A stretch of 64,000 nucleotides of DNA from Nocardia brasiliensis (GCF_011801125.1 NZ_CP046171.1:186001-250000), one strand, 5' to 3'. Positions 50,887-60,744 are shown, counted from the stretch's first letter. Translations and numbers: made by a program. The notes: generated by a model from the letters alone, not told the origin.

Positions 50887-52896
50887 CTACTTGTGCAGCG
50901 TGACCAGGGTGAACGGACCGATAGCCGTGCTCGTGAAGCGTGGATCGGCGAAGAGTTCCTTGGGGAAGGCCACCGAATAGCGCCGCACGTTCGGATCGTT
51001 CGGGTAGACGTCCTCGGCCAGGCGCAGGGTATAGGTGTCCCCGCTGCGCCGGAACAGGAAGGCGTCCGGCGCCCGCCACGGACAGGCCGCCAGCGCGTCG
51101 AGCAGGGCCGCGGACGACTTCAGCTCGCTCCAGCTCTTGATGGTCGCGGCGCGGCCGGGGAAATCGGCGAGCATGTTCGCGTAATGCGAGGTGAGCGCCT
51201 GGAAGCCGTAGTACGGGTAGAAGGAAAGGAAGCTGGTGTCAGCGGTGAGCAGCACCGTGTCCGAGCGCGGCCTGCCGGTCTGCGCGAGCAGCGCGGCGTC
51301 GATCTCGCGGTAGTGCGCGACCGCCGATGGGTCGCGTTTGTCGGCGCGTTTTCCGTCACCGTCGGTGTCGGTGTAGGCGGTGGTGATCTCCGGCGCGAGG
51401 ATGCGCGGGATGTGCTGGGCGAACGCGAGTGCGCCGACGATCGCGACCGCCACCGCGGCGATCCGGAACCGGCGCGGCTCGTTCATCGCCTGATAGATCG
51501 CCCGCGCGCCCTCGGCGAAACCGAACGCACCGGCCGCCGCGAGCAGCGCGAGCAGCACCGACTCCAACCGGAACGAGAGCAGCGTGGTGCCCGCGGCCGT
51601 CGCCGCCATGGACAGCAGCGTCCACAGGTACACGGCGAGCACGCCGATGCCGAGCGCCTGCGCCCGCCGCGACGAGCCGGCCCGCACCACCAGCCAGATG
51701 AGGCCGACCAGGCACAGCGCGCCACGCAGCGAGAACTCGGCCATCGGCAACGGCAGCTCGGCACCGGATTCAGGCAGATAGTGGAACGCCGAACCCGAGG
51801 TCGCGACCTTTCCGCTCAGCGTCTTCAGCAGGTAGGGCAGCCAGACGAGCAGCGCGACCAGTGCCGCGATGGCCGCGATCAGCACCAGCCGGGCCAGCGG
51901 CGGCAGCGCGGCACGCCACGGCGGCCGCGTCTCGGCGCATTCGCGCGTGCGCCGCGGCCGCGCGGCCCGTCGTTCCCGCACCGCGAGCCCGGCGGCGAGC
52001 AGACCCATCAATCCGACGGCGAACGCCGCGAAGGCCGCGTACAGCGTGTAGAACGTGGCGGACCAGCCGAGGAACAGTCCGGTGCCGAGCGCCGCGCCCC
52101 AGCCACCGAGGGTCGTGCCCGCCGCGGCGGGCCGGTGCAGCGCACCCCAGGCGAGCACGAGGGCGGGCGGCAGCAGGATCACGATCACCGCGCTGTAGGC
52201 CTCCGGCGAGGCGTAGGCGAGCGCGAGCGCGGTCACCGCCGCCGTCACCGCCACGGCCCAGTCCGCGCGAATCAGCTTGGACCACAGCACGAGCGAGATC
52301 ACCGCGGCCACCGCGATCGAGCCGATGGCGTAGGGCTTGAAGGTCTCCCAGCCGGTGAGGCCGAGCACGTTGGCGACCCGGCCGCCGATCCAGAACCAGC
52401 CTGCCGGGTAGAACGGCGGCAGGTCGGCGTAGGTCATATCGCGCAGCGCCGCGGTGTCGGTGAGCCGGGTCAGGTACTCGGTGCGGAACTCCTGGTCCAC
52501 CGAGACCCCGAGCAGATACAGCTTGGTCGCGGCGAGCGGCATCCCGAGGGTGAACGTGACCAACGTCGAAATGCCGACCCAGGACAGTGCTTTCGCCGCC
52601 AGCGGCCAGATCCGACGCCGGATCAGGACGATCGACACGATCAGCATGACCGCCGCGACGACCTGTCCGACGGTGGTCAGCGCCCGAGTCACGTTGGACG
52701 AGTTGAACGCAGGCCACTGCACCCGCGAGAACGCCACCAGCCCAACGCCGGTCACCACGGTGGCGACCAGCGCCGCCAGCAGTGCCTCGCCCACCCCGGC
52801 GCCGAGATAGCGGGCGAGCAGTGCCGCCTTACCCGGCGTCGGTTCCGGCGTGCCGTGTCCGGTCGATGCACCGCTCGGTGCGGTCGCGGTGGTCAC
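50887..52896 (-). CDS. aftA: Galactan arabinofuranosyltransferase AftA
   Basis: A 669-aa GT-C (GT85) membrane enzyme that adds the first arabinofuranose to the galactan chain, priming arabinan synthesis. About eleven helices precede a C-terminal extracytoplasmic domain. The first large loop has DQEFRTEYLTRL and the AftA-characteristic DLPPFYPAGWFWIGGR. The length is close to Rv3792 (643 aa). It lies just downstream of dprE2 in the same orientation, as in mycobacteria, but a terminator-like hairpin (53069-53099) intervenes. Confidence 0.93.
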   Translation of the reverse strand: MTTATAPSGASTGHGTPEPTPGKAALLARYLGAGVGEALLAALVATVVTGVGLVAFSRVQWPAFNSSNVTRALTTVGQVVAAVMLIVSIVLIRRRIWPLAAKALSWVGISTLVTFTLGMPLAATKLYLLGVSVDQEFRTEYLTRLTDTAALRDMTYADLPPFYPAGWFWIGGRVANVLGLTGWETFKPYAIGSIAVAAVISLVLWSKLIRADWAVAVTAAVTALALAYASPEAYSAVIVILLPPALVLAWGALHRPAAAGTTLGGWGAALGTGLFLGWSATFYTLYAAFAAFAVGLMGLLAAGLAVRERRAARPRRTRECAETRPPWRAALPPLARLVLIAAIAALVALLVWLPYLLKTLSGKVATSGSAFHYLPESGAELPLPMAEFSLRGALCLVGLIWLVVRAGSSRRAQALGIGVLAVYLWTLLSMAATAAGTTLLSFRLESVLLALLAAAGAFGFAEGARAIYQAMNEPRRFRIAAVAVAIVGALAFAQHIPRILAPEITTAYTDTDGDGKRADKRDPSAVAHYREIDAALLAQTGRPRSDTVLLTADTSFLSFYPYYGFQALTSHYANMLADFPGRAATIKSWSELKSSAALLDALAACPWRAPDAFLFRRSGDTYTLRLAEDVYPNDPNVRRYSVAFPKELFADPRFTSTAIGPFTLVTLHK

Positions 52897-53068
52897 CGCG
52901 GCCCGCCGCGGTCGTCACGGTCGAACACTCGCATGGCATCTCCGGCTTCGTTCGGGCTCGGCTTTCACGTCCGCGAACATGCTGCCAGGTCCGGTGTCGG
53001 ATGTGTCGACCCATGCCGGTGACGCCTGATTACGCGCACGCTCGGGCGATCCGCACGGCCCGCCCGTC

Positions 53069-53099
53069 GCCGGTCCGCGACAAAGCCGCGCGGACCGGC
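53069..53099 (-). terminator. Hairpin downstream of dprE2
   Basis: A perfect 11-bp stem (GCCGGTCCGCG with its complement) and a 9-nt loop lie ten bases past the dprE2 stop, read on the minus strand. There is no strong T-run. It may partly separate dprE1-dprE2 from aftA transcription. Confidence 0.5.
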
Positions 53100-53108
53100 C
53101 GGGGTGCG

Positions 53109-53870
53109 TCAGATGGGGAGCTTGCGGAAGATCGGGCGCGGGATGTGGCGCAGGATCATCATTACGTAACGCCAGGTGCCCGGCGCCCAGATGAGCTCCC
53201 TGCCCTTCTGCGCGGCCGAGACCGCCAGCTCGGCGATGACTTCCTTGTCTACGGTGAGCGGGGCCTCTTTGACGTGCGCGGAGAACTTGGTGCGCACCAT
53301 GCCGGGCCGGATCACCAGCACGCGCGGCCCGTGCGGGCGCAGCGCCTCGCCGAGTCCGAGGTAGAAGCCGTCCAGGCCGGCCTTGGTCGAGCCGTAGACG
53401 AAGTTCGTGCGCCGGACCCGCTCACCGGCGACCGAGGACATCGCGATGATCCGCCCGAAGCCCTGCGCCTTCATCTTCTCGCCGACCAGCACGCCGACGG
53501 AAACCGATGCGGTGTAGTTGATTCCGGCGACCTGCACGGCCTTGCGCTGGTTCTGCCACAGCTCTTCCGGATCGCCGTCGAGCGCGAACGCGACGATGGC
53601 GATGTCGACGTCGCCGCCGCTCCACGCCGCGTCGATCACCTTCGGATGCCCGTCGGTGTCGAGCGCGTCGAAGTCGATCAGCTCGACGCTGCTCGCGCCC
53701 GCCGCCCGCATCTGGGCGACGGCGTCCTCGCGCAACGGATCGTTCGGTAGCGCGGCCAGGATGATCCGCGCGGGGCCCTTCTTCAGGTATTCCGCGCAGA
53801 TCGCGAGGCCGATCTCGGAGGTACCGCCGAGCAGCAGAATGGCCTGCGGGTTACCCACGGCATTGATCAC
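53109..53870 (-). CDS. dprE2: Decaprenylphosphoryl-2-keto-ribose reductase DprE2
   Basis: A 253-aa short-chain dehydrogenase that reduces the 2-keto intermediate made by DprE1 to decaprenyl-phosphoryl-arabinose with NADH. The NAD motif is [17 protein letters not shown], and the catalytic Ser and Tyr/Lys are in [22 protein letters not shown]. The frame is open far upstream inside dprE1, but GTG 53870, overlapping the dprE1 stop (GTGA), gives exactly the mycobacterial length (Rv3791, 254 aa). It is translationally coupled to its partner. Confidence 0.96.
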   Translation of the reverse strand: MINAVGNPQAILLLGGTSEIGLAICAEYLKKGPARIILAALPNDPLREDAVAQMRAAGASSVELIDFDALDTDGHPKVIDAAWSGGDVDIAIVAFALDGDPEELWQNQRKAVQVAGINYTASVSVGVLVGEKMKAQGFGRIIAMSSVAGERVRRTNFVYGSTKAGLDGFYLGLGEALRPHGPRVLVIRPGMVRTKFSAHVKEAPLTVDKEVIAELAVSAAQKGRELIWAPGTWRYVMMILRHIPRPIFRKLPI

Positions 53871-55369
53871 TGAAGCTCCAGCCTTCTCGCCATATCGGAC
53901 ATGAAAACGCCTGTGGGATCGACACTTCGGCGGATCTTGATCCACTCGTCGATCCGCGGGTACATCTGGTGGAAGGTCTCCGCGCTGGTGCGCGAGTCCT
54001 TCGCGGTGTAGAGCCGCCCGCCGAATTCGAGCACCCGCCGGTCCAACTCGCTGACCAGCTCGTTGAGGCCGGGCTTGATCGGGAAGTCGACGCAGATGTT
54101 CCAGCCCGGCATCGGGAAGCTCAGCGGCGCCGGGTTGCCCGCGCCGAACAGCTTGAACACGTTGAGCGCCGAGTAGTGACCCGAAGCCTGGATGTCGATG
54201 ATGATGCGCTTGAACTCCTCGACCGCCTCGGTCGGCACCACGAACTGGTACTGCAGGAATCCGTTGGATCCGTAGCCACGGTTCCACTCCGCGATCATGT
54301 CGAGCGGGTGATAGAACTGCGTCAGGTTCTGCACCTTGCCGGTGTAGTTCCCGCCCATCGCGTAGTACGCCTCGCCGATGGAGCGCAGCGTCAGCTTGTT
54401 CATCGTCCAGTTCGGGAAGATGTCGGGCACCGTCATCAGTTGCGGCGCATCGAATTTCAGCGGCTTCTTCCGCAGGCGCTTGGGTAGCTCGTCGGCCTTG
54501 GCCAGCCGCCCGCGGGTGATGGTCGCGCGGCCGAGCTTGGGCAGCGGGCTGATCACGTCGAACCACGCGCTCGAGTAGGTGTAGTTCGCCTCGCTGCCGT
54601 CGCTGTGCGCGGCGATGGTCTCGTCGAGGGTGGTGGTCTTCACGCCGTCGTTGAGGAAGTACGCCGACTCGGTCGGCGTCATCTCGATGGTCGCGCGCAG
54701 GATGATGCCGGTCAGGCCGTTGCCGCCGACGGTCGCCCAGAACAGCTTGGCGTTGCGCTTGGGCGTGAGGTGTTGCACCTGCCCGTCGGCGGTGAGCAGC
54801 TCGATCGAGCGCACGTGGTTGCCGAAGCTGCCCTCGCTGTGATGGTTCTTACCGTGGATATCGGAGGCGATGGCGCCGCCGATCGTCACCTGACGGGTGC
54901 CAGGCAGCACCGGCACCCACAGCCCGAACGGCAGCGCCGCCTTCATGAGCTGGTCCAGGCTGACCCCGCCGTCCACGTCGACGATCCGCGTGTCGCGATC
55001 GATCCGATGGATGTTGTTCAGCGCGGTCATGTCGACGACCAGGCCACCGGCGTTCTGCGCGTGGTCGCCGTAGGACCGGCCGAGCCCGCGCGCGATGACG
55101 CCGCGGCGCAGGTGTGGCGGCTTGCTGTCGTTGTCCTCGGCGACCATGGCGACGGCCTTGGCGATCAGTTCCGGATCGCCGGTCGAGAGCACTTCGGATG
55201 AGGTTGGTGCGGTGCGACCCCACCCGGTCAACGTGCGGGTTCGCGTCGGCAAAGCGAACGCGGTCCCGGCGTCGGCGTCGCCGTTCGTGGCGGTGGCGCC
55301 GCTCTCGTTCCCGGTCGTCGTGGTGGCGGTCGGAGCTTTCGTGGACATCGGCATAGAGGCTACAGGCAT
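53867..55369 (-). CDS. dprE1: Decaprenylphosphoryl-beta-D-ribose 2-oxidase DprE1
   Basis: A 500-aa FAD oxidase that epimerises decaprenyl-phosphoryl-ribose together with DprE2. FAD-domain features are [13 protein letters not shown], the His of [17 protein letters not shown], and [13 protein letters not shown]. The substrate-site Cys that benzothiazinones modify in M. tuberculosis (Cys387) is conserved at residue 426 in GWNICVDFP. The start is uncertain: ATG 55369 adds a low-complexity Thr/Ala/Gly N-terminus; ATG 55348 is an alternative. It corresponds to Rv3790 and is divergent from a GtrA-family gene. Confidence 0.96.
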   Translation of the reverse strand: MPVASMPMSTKAPTATTTTGNESGATATNGDADAGTAFALPTRTRTLTGWGRTAPTSSEVLSTGDPELIAKAVAMVAEDNDSKPPHLRRGVIARGLGRSYGDHAQNAGGLVVDMTALNNIHRIDRDTRIVDVDGGVSLDQLMKAALPFGLWVPVLPGTRQVTIGGAIASDIHGKNHHSEGSFGNHVRSIELLTADGQVQHLTPKRNAKLFWATVGGNGLTGIILRATIEMTPTESAYFLNDGVKTTTLDETIAAHSDGSEANYTYSSAWFDVISPLPKLGRATITRGRLAKADELPKRLRKKPLKFDAPQLMTVPDIFPNWTMNKLTLRSIGEAYYAMGGNYTGKVQNLTQFYHPLDMIAEWNRGYGSNGFLQYQFVVPTEAVEEFKRIIIDIQASGHYSALNVFKLFGAGNPAPLSFPMPGWNICVDFPIKPGLNELVSELDRRVLEFGGRLYTAKDSRTSAETFHQMYPRIDEWIKIRRSVDPTGVFMSDMARRLELQ

Positions 55370-55510
55370 GACCGGACATCCGGTCGATGTCGCCTACTCC
55401 TGAGTAGTGACATATACGTCGCTATGGCGCTGGACACGCCCGCCGCCCACATCGCGGGTTCGCGGCCGTGGCCGGTCCACGCGCCGCGGCGGCGGCGCCC
55501 GGCTACGCTC

Positions 55511-55972
55511 GTGCGCGTGCATGCCGAACCCCACCTGCCGCTGCCGGCCGAGCTGCCGCTGGTCGACGAGCCGGGCGGTACCGATGTCGACCTCAAGACG
55601 CAGGTCGTCCGGTTCACCCTGACCGGCGGCCTGTCGGCGATCGTCGACTTCGGGCTGTACAGCCTGCTGTTCAACCTGATCGGCCTGCCGCGCGAGGCGG
55701 CCAAGTCGCTCAGCTTCATCGCGGGCACCACCACCGCGTACCTGATCAACCGGCGCTGGACCTTCCAGGCTCCGCCGAGCCGGGCTCGTTTCGTCGCGGT
55801 CGTGCTTCTCTACGCCGTCACCTTCGCCGTGCAGGTCGGCATCAACGCGGTCCTGTACGAGGCGCTGCCGGACGCGCCGTGGCGTCAGCTGCTCGCCTTC
55901 GTGGTGGCACAGGGCACCGCGACGGTCATCAACTTCGTCGTCCAGCGCCTGGTGATCTTCAAGATCAAGTGA
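55511..55972 (+). CDS. GtrA-family membrane protein (Rv3789-like)
   Basis: A four-helix membrane protein of about 153 aa. GtrA features are QVVRFTLTGGLSAIVDFGLYSLLF, TTTAYLINRRWTF and the C-terminal NFVVQRLVIFK. The mycobacterial homologue next to dprE1 has been proposed to move decaprenyl-phosphoryl-arabinose across the membrane or to recruit AftA. I chose GTG 55511 because residues encoded from ATG 55424 to that point look non-coding, and a TACGCT -10-like element lies just before it, allowing a leaderless message. The start is uncertain. Confidence 0.85.
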   Translation: MRVHAEPHLPLPAELPLVDEPGGTDVDLKTQVVRFTLTGGLSAIVDFGLYSLLFNLIGLPREAAKSLSFIAGTTTAYLINRRWTFQAPPSRARFVAVVLLYAVTFAVQVGINAVLYEALPDAPWRQLLAFVVAQGTATVINFVVQRLVIFKIK

Positions 55973-56000
55973 CGGTGCCGCGCATCGGGGGCAGGGTCGC

Positions 56001-56633
56001 TCAGCGGTTCGTGAGCAGTGCCTCGGCGAGGTCGCGGCCCTGTGCCTTGGCGCCGAAGTAGTCCCCGCCCTTCGCGCGGGTGCTGTCGGTGCCCCATTCG
56101 CGCTGTTCGCGGGCGGCGGGCACGAGGTGGGGAATGTGCTTGCGGCAGTGGATATACGCCTCTTCGATATCGACGACCACCCAGCGCTGCGCGGTGCGGC
56201 CCTTGGCGTTGGCGGGCAGCGCCGGGGTGAGCTTGCGCAGCGTATCGTCGGCGACGATCCGGGCCGAGCCGTTGATGTGCAGGCCGATCAGATCGCGCAC
56301 GAAATCGATTAGCAGGATGCCTACGTGCGGATTCTCCAGGATGTTGCCCAGACTGGCGAGCACGCCGTTGCCGCGGTATTCGGGATAAGCAATCGTGCGT
56401 TCATCGATGACGTGCAGGAAACCGGGTTCGCCCGCGCGGAAGCTGGCATCGCACTCGCCGTGTTTGTCCGCGGTGGCGATGAACGCCATCTCCATCCGGC
56501 CGATGAACTCGATCATGGTGGGGTTCAGGTGATCGAGCACCTGATCGTTGTAGAAGCGTGCGGCTCTGTCCTGGGTGCCGTACCTATCCTGTAGCTCGCG
56601 TTCGCCGTCGCTGCCGTGCTGGGCGCCGGGCAT
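56001..56633 (-). CDS. PPOX-class (pyridoxamine 5'-phosphate oxidase-like) FMN protein
   Basis: A 210-aa cytoplasmic split-barrel flavoprotein. Characteristic elements are MAFIATADKHGECDASFRAGEPGFLHVIDERTIAYPEYRGNG in spread-out form, NPHVGILLIDF, GLHINGSARI and a C-terminal HCRKHIPHL segment. Members reduce or bind FMN/F420 substrates; the actual substrate is not clear. It stands alone on the minus strand, with an AT-rich promoter-like upstream region (56680-56800). Confidence 0.85.
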   Translation of the reverse strand: MPGAQHGSDGERELQDRYGTQDRAARFYNDQVLDHLNPTMIEFIGRMEMAFIATADKHGECDASFRAGEPGFLHVIDERTIAYPEYRGNGVLASLGNILENPHVGILLIDFVRDLIGLHINGSARIVADDTLRKLTPALPANAKGRTAQRWVVVDIEEAYIHCRKHIPHLVPAAREQREWGTDSTRAKGGDYFGAKAQGRDLAEALLTNR

Positions 56634-56871
56634 TGGTGCTCCCTCTGGTAGGCGGAATCGGGCTCCGTCGAGGGTTGAGATCGCGCCCCGCGACTAAACC
56701 GAAATCCTGCCCATCCTATTCCGATTCGGCTCGGCAAAACTACGAAATCCACGTTGAGAATGCACTGAATGCCTAATTAGCGCAAGGGTTTCCATGAGAT
56801 AGCCGCATTCCGACCGGCCGGAATTCTTCGTCCGAATCGGGCTGCGGGAACGGGTGTTTTCTGCGCGTGGT

Positions 56872-59058
56872 TCAGGCCGGCGTCAAGGTGACGGGCACGC
56901 CGTTGAAGACCGCGTTGCCGGACGGGACGTCGACCACCGAGTCGTCGGTCAGCACGTTCGCGTTGACCCCGGCGTGCTCCTTGGCGACACTCTGCGTGCT
57001 GTCGATGTGGCCCCAGCCGTGCGGCAGGCTCACCACCCCGGGCATGATCGTGTCGGTCGGCTCCAGCGGCACCGTCAGCATGCCCGCCGCCGACTTCACC
57101 ACGGCGTGCTCGCGCAGTCCGAGCCGCGCGACATCGACCGGATTGATCTGCAGCGTACAGCGATTCGAGCCGCTCACCAGCGTCCCGATGTTGTGCATCC
57201 AACTGTTGTTCGAGCGCAGCTGCCGCCGCCCGATCAGGACCACCTCGGGTGCGGCGTCGGCCAGCCGGGCGTGCATCCTGGCCACGTCGTCGAGCAGTTG
57301 CCGCGGCGCGAGTTCCACCTTCTTCGACTCGGTCCGCAGCGCGCCCGGCAGCTTCGGCCGCAGCGGACCGAGGTCGACGCCGTGTGTATTATCAAGCAGC
57401 ACTTGCAGATTCAGATGTCCACCGGCCCATTCGCCGTAGGGCCCGAGTCGCAGCATCAGGTCGATGCGCTGCTCGGTGGTGTCGGCTCCGATCAATTCCG
57501 CGCGCCGATGCGACATGCCCGCCTTGTGCAGCATGCCCGCGATGATCAGCTCGTCGACGCCGGTCAACGGGTCGACCCCGTCGGCGCCCGCGTGCGGCAT
57601 GCCCGATACCGCCGCGGCCAGCCTGGTGAGCACCGCCGACTCCGACAGCTGCGCGCCGAGCGGCACCAGCGGCCGCGAGTACCGCGCATAGTTGTGCACC
57701 GCGAACTGCAACAGCGCGAAGTCGTAGTGCGGCGACTGCACCGGACGCGGCGGCGGCAGGATCACGTCGGCGTGCCTGGTGGTTTCGTTGAGATACCGAT
57801 CGACGCTGACCATGAAATCGAGCTGGGCGAAGGCGACGTCGAGCCGGGCGCCGCTCGGCGCGCACAGCACCGGATTGCCCGCGACCGTCACCAGCGCGCG
57901 GATCTGTCCCTCGCCCGGGGTCAGGATCTCCTCGGCCAGGGTCGCCACCGGCAACTCGCCCATCGCCTCGGGCAGGCCGCGGACCCGGCTGGTCCACCGG
58001 CCGGGCCGGAACGGCTTGCTGCGCGCGATGCCGCCCGCCGCCGCGGTCGCGAACATCGCCCCGCCCGGCGCGTCCAGATTGCCGGTCAACACGTTGATCG
58101 CGTCGACGAGCCACTGCGTGATGGTGCCGAATTCCGCTGTGCAGGTGCCGATTCGGGCGTAGACGGCGGCGCTCGGCGCGGCGGCGAGTTGGTGGGCGAG
58201 CCGGATCACCGTCGCGGCGGGCACCCCGGTCCGCGCCGCCACCGCGTCCGGGCTGAACGCGGCCGCGGCCGTGCGCAGTTCGGCCAGGCCCGCGACCTCG
58301 AGCCGGATATCGACGAGCTCCTCGGCGAACAGCGTGTGCACGATGGCGAACAGCAGGTAGGCGTCGCTGCCCGGCCGGATGAACAGGTGCTCGTCGGCCA
58401 GTTTCGCGGTGCGCGTCACGCGTGGATCGACCACCACGAAGCGCCCGCCGCGGCGCCGTAGCGCCTTGAGCCTGCCGGGGAAATCCGGTGCGGTGCACAG
58501 GGATCCGTTGGATTCGAGCGGGTTGGCGCCGAGCATCAGCAAGTAGTCGGTGCGATCCAGATCCGGCACCGCGACGGTGAGCGGATCGCCGAACATCAAC
58601 CCGCTGGCCACCTGTTTCGGCATCTGGTCCGCGGTGCTCGCGGAGAAGATGTTGCGGGTGCTCATCGCCCGCAGCAGCACCGGGACATACAGCGCGCCCG
58701 CCACGGTGTGGGCATTGGGATTGCCCAGATACGCCGCCGCGGACTGCTTTCCGTGCTCGGCGACGACCTGCGGGAAGCGCTCGGCGATCAGATCGAATGC
58801 CTCGTCCCACGTGGCGGTGCGCCAGGTGCCGGTGGCCCGATCGCGGATCATCGGCTCGCGCACCCGGTCCGGGTCGTCGTCGAGATGGCCGAAGCTGGCG
58901 CCCTTGGGGCAGAGGAATCCCTTGCTGAACGGGTCGGCCTTGTCGCCGCGCACCGAGGTCACACGGTCGTCGGGATCGAGCGTGAGCTCCAGTCCGCACA
59001 CCGCCTCACACAGGGGGCAGGTGCGCAACAGGTTGCGGTGATCGCTGACGTCGGCCAT
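56872..59058 (-). CDS. Molybdopterin-dependent oxidoreductase (formate dehydrogenase/nitrate reductase-like)
   Basis: A 728-aa protein of the DMSO-reductase superfamily. The N-terminal [4Fe-4S] ligands are in CPLCEAVCGLELTL and FLCPKG. Molybdopterin-binding motifs follow (MLGANPLESNGSL, VVVDPRVTRTAKLADEHLFIRPGSDAYLLFAI), and the C-terminal dinucleotide-binding domain has RTESKK, LQINPVDVARLGL and SLPHGWGH. No electron-transfer partner is adjacent. ATG 59058 is chosen over a longer frame to 59256, since the iron-sulfur motif begins shortly after. The substrate is unknown; soluble single-subunit relatives handle formate or other small oxyanions. Confidence 0.88.
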   Translation of the reverse strand: MADVSDHRNLLRTCPLCEAVCGLELTLDPDDRVTSVRGDKADPFSKGFLCPKGASFGHLDDDPDRVREPMIRDRATGTWRTATWDEAFDLIAERFPQVVAEHGKQSAAAYLGNPNAHTVAGALYVPVLLRAMSTRNIFSASTADQMPKQVASGLMFGDPLTVAVPDLDRTDYLLMLGANPLESNGSLCTAPDFPGRLKALRRRGGRFVVVDPRVTRTAKLADEHLFIRPGSDAYLLFAIVHTLFAEELVDIRLEVAGLAELRTAAAAFSPDAVAARTGVPAATVIRLAHQLAAAPSAAVYARIGTCTAEFGTITQWLVDAINVLTGNLDAPGGAMFATAAAGGIARSKPFRPGRWTSRVRGLPEAMGELPVATLAEEILTPGEGQIRALVTVAGNPVLCAPSGARLDVAFAQLDFMVSVDRYLNETTRHADVILPPPRPVQSPHYDFALLQFAVHNYARYSRPLVPLGAQLSESAVLTRLAAAVSGMPHAGADGVDPLTGVDELIIAGMLHKAGMSHRRAELIGADTTEQRIDLMLRLGPYGEWAGGHLNLQVLLDNTHGVDLGPLRPKLPGALRTESKKVELAPRQLLDDVARMHARLADAAPEVVLIGRRQLRSNNSWMHNIGTLVSGSNRCTLQINPVDVARLGLREHAVVKSAAGMLTVPLEPTDTIMPGVVSLPHGWGHIDSTQSVAKEHAGVNANVLTDDSVVDVPSGNAVFNGVPVTLTPA

Positions 59059-59239
59059 GCTCGTGCGCCTCTTTCGAGAGTTCCGGCTGGACTCGAGCGT
59101 CGCGGCGTGGCCGCGGTGCGCGGCGGGGTGGCGCATCGGCCGGGCTGACCCGCGTGCGCGCGAATTCAGTCGTGACGTCCCGAGTGTCTCAATCCATAGC
59201 GTAATCGAGATCGCCGTCACACCGGGGCGGCAACGCGAA

Positions 59240-59293
59240 ACGACCGATATCCGCACGCCGGTGCAGGCCGGCTGGTTGGCGGATATCGGTCGT
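59240..59293. promoter_or_regulatory. 15-bp perfect inverted repeat
   Basis: ACGACCGATATCCGC at 59240-59254 is exactly complemented at 59279-59293 with a 24-nt spacer. It may terminate the minus-strand gene ending at 59363 or serve as an operator for the oxidoreductase gene that starts at 59058. Confidence 0.6.
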
Positions 59294-59323
59294 GCAGTCC
59301 GGGCAGTCCCAGTCCCGGTCTGT

Positions 59324-59357
59324 GTTCAGCAGGTAGTGCGGTTCAGCAGGTAGTGCG
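59324..59357. repeat. Tandem 17-bp duplication
   Basis: GTTCAGCAGGTAGTGCG occurs twice with no spacer (59324-59340 and 59341-59357), immediately downstream of a minus-strand stop codon. A TCAGCAGG fragment at the stop itself repeats the core a third time. Confidence 0.8.
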
Positions 59358-59362
59358 ATATG

Positions 59363-59845
59363 TCAGCAGGCGACGCTGGTGAGCTGCGTCTTGCTGCCTG
59401 CGGTCGCGGCACGAACGGCCGCGCTGAGCGCAACCACCGGCGGAACCCAGCGGGCCTCGGTGGGTGCGACCCCCCAGCAGGCCGAGCCTGCCGAGAGCTG
59501 GGTGGGCGGCAGCGGGACGCCCGCGCCGTCGGTGTGTACAACGGCACCCGCGGCGGTCAGCGCCGCCAGCGCCATGGCGGCCTTGCGGACGCCGGTGACC
59601 AGGTGGATCTCGCGACGCTCGGTGCCGGGGATCTCGATGACCGGTCCGGACAGGTTGTTCGCTCGCAGGAAGCGGCGGACCTGGCCGGCCAGGTCGCCGC
59701 TGACCTCGATGGCCGAAAGGTCGTCATCGGTGATCAGGCAAAGACCGTTGGCCGTTTCGGCGACCGTCCATCCGCGCTGGGTGTATTCCTGCGCTGCGGC
59801 GGTCATGGCAGCCGCCGAGACGGAAGTCGGAAACGTGGTGCGCAC
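59363..59845 (-). CDS. Hypothetical protein
   Basis: A 160-aa probably cytoplasmic protein of unknown function. GTG 59845 is chosen because GGAGAAAG precedes it; the frame is open to 59887. An alpha/beta pattern is seen: AAAQEYTQRGWTVAETANGL, SAIEVSGDLAGQVRRFLRA, then VIEIPGTERREIHLVTGVRKA and a Pro-rich WVPPVVALSAAVRAAT end. The arrangement faintly recalls short actinobacterial relatives of the primase-polymerase fold, but no catalytic Asp motif stands out, so I do not assign it. It has its own repeat-rich downstream region. Confidence 0.72.
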   Translation of the reverse strand: MRTTFPTSVSAAAMTAAAQEYTQRGWTVAETANGLCLITDDDLSAIEVSGDLAGQVRRFLRANNLSGPVIEIPGTERREIHLVTGVRKAAMALAALTAAGAVVHTDGAGVPLPPTQLSAGSACWGVAPTEARWVPPVVALSAAVRAATAGSKTQLTSVAC

Positions 59846-60180
59846 TGTCTTTCTCCATTCCCCGGTAGATCTGGGTCCTGCATTCATGGGTCGTATCGGT
59901 GGTGGCCATCCACTGCGTTACGCGATCTTCAAAACTTCTTCACGACTGTTGCTCACGTCTCTTCCAGAGGTATCTGAAAGCCGCTCGCTATAACGTGGGT
60001 TTTTCCATCCGGAATCGTTGTCCCACCACCACTTTCGGTCGCTGACCTTTCCTTTCCCTGGGAGCTCCCTGAGTGAATCCTGGGTATCGGGTGACGGTGG
60101 TGTGAGGATGATGTGACGTATCGGCAGGCCCGGGAATCCCCGCTGGCCCGTGCGCGCGATTGCGGGAAGGATTTCCTGCC

Positions 60181-60744
60181 ATGAGTGATGGACCCCACGG
60201 CACTCCGCTGCCGGACCCGGCGGAGTTCGACGCCGAATCGCGCTCGATCACCTGGCGGGAATCCGCGGCACGGAAGTTCGCGCGCACCGATCCCGTCGCG
60301 CCGGAAGTGGCGCCGGAACCCTTCGAGAGTCCGCGCGCGTTCGGGCAGTGGAGCGTCGCGGCGGCTCGCGGTTTGCTGGACGTGCAGTTCCGGCGTCCCG
60401 CCACCCGCACCCTGCTGCCGCTGGCCTACATGCTCGGGCTCGTGTTCGCCTTCGCCGTGCCCATCGCGCTCACCGTGCTCATGTGGCGGGTGTCGGCGGT
60501 GCTCGGCGTGCTGGCCGCGCTGCTCGGCGTGCCGCTGGGGCTGACCATCGCCGCGACCGTCCGGCTGCTGCTCGAGTTCCTGGTGAACGCCTCGCGACTG
60601 GCGACCAGGGTCGAGCACATCAGCGAGCTGGCCGACGATCTGTTCCAGGCGCTCTCCGATGTCGCCGAGCCGGTCAATCAGCTCTCCGAAGACGTTCGCG
60701 CGGTGCAGTTCTGGCGATTCCGCAAACGCGGCACCCGGCGATAA
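60181..60744 (+). CDS. DUF4282-like membrane protein
   Basis: A 187-aa protein with a polar N-terminal half and two hydrophobic helices (about residues 80-105 and 108-135, LAYMLGLVFAFAVPIALTVLMW and LGVLAALLGVPLGLTIAATV). An amphipathic region follows (HISELADDLFQALSDVAEPVNQL), typical of DUF4282. ATG 60181 follows GGAAGG; the frame upstream to 60160 adds only seven residues. The function is unknown. It precedes the XRE regulator by 214 bp containing a GC-only run (60745-60775). Confidence 0.75.
   Translation: MSDGPHGTPLPDPAEFDAESRSITWRESAARKFARTDPVAPEVAPEPFESPRAFGQWSVAAARGLLDVQFRRPATRTLLPLAYMLGLVFAFAVPIALTVLMWRVSAVLGVLAALLGVPLGLTIAATVRLLLEFLVNASRLATRVEHISELADDLFQALSDVAEPVNQLSEDVRAVQFWRFRKRGTRR

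Larger units (their letters stand above)
59059..59362. other. Intergenic region upstream of the molybdopterin gene, with inverted and tandem repeats
   Basis: About 304 bases without a gene. It holds a 15-bp perfect inverted repeat (59240-59293) and a directly adjacent 17-bp tandem duplication (59324-59357), described separately. The sequence nearer 59059 presumably holds the promoter of the minus-strand oxidoreductase gene. Confidence 0.55.

Noticed and set aside
50584..53022. An 812-aa plus-strand frame opposite aftA
   Set aside because: Antisense shadow spanning a gene boundary; AftA motifs are intact on the minus strand.
53109..54566. DprE2 extended to 485 aa with an upstream start
   Set aside because: The extension reads through dprE1 in another frame. 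The GTG overlapping the dprE1 stop gives the family length.
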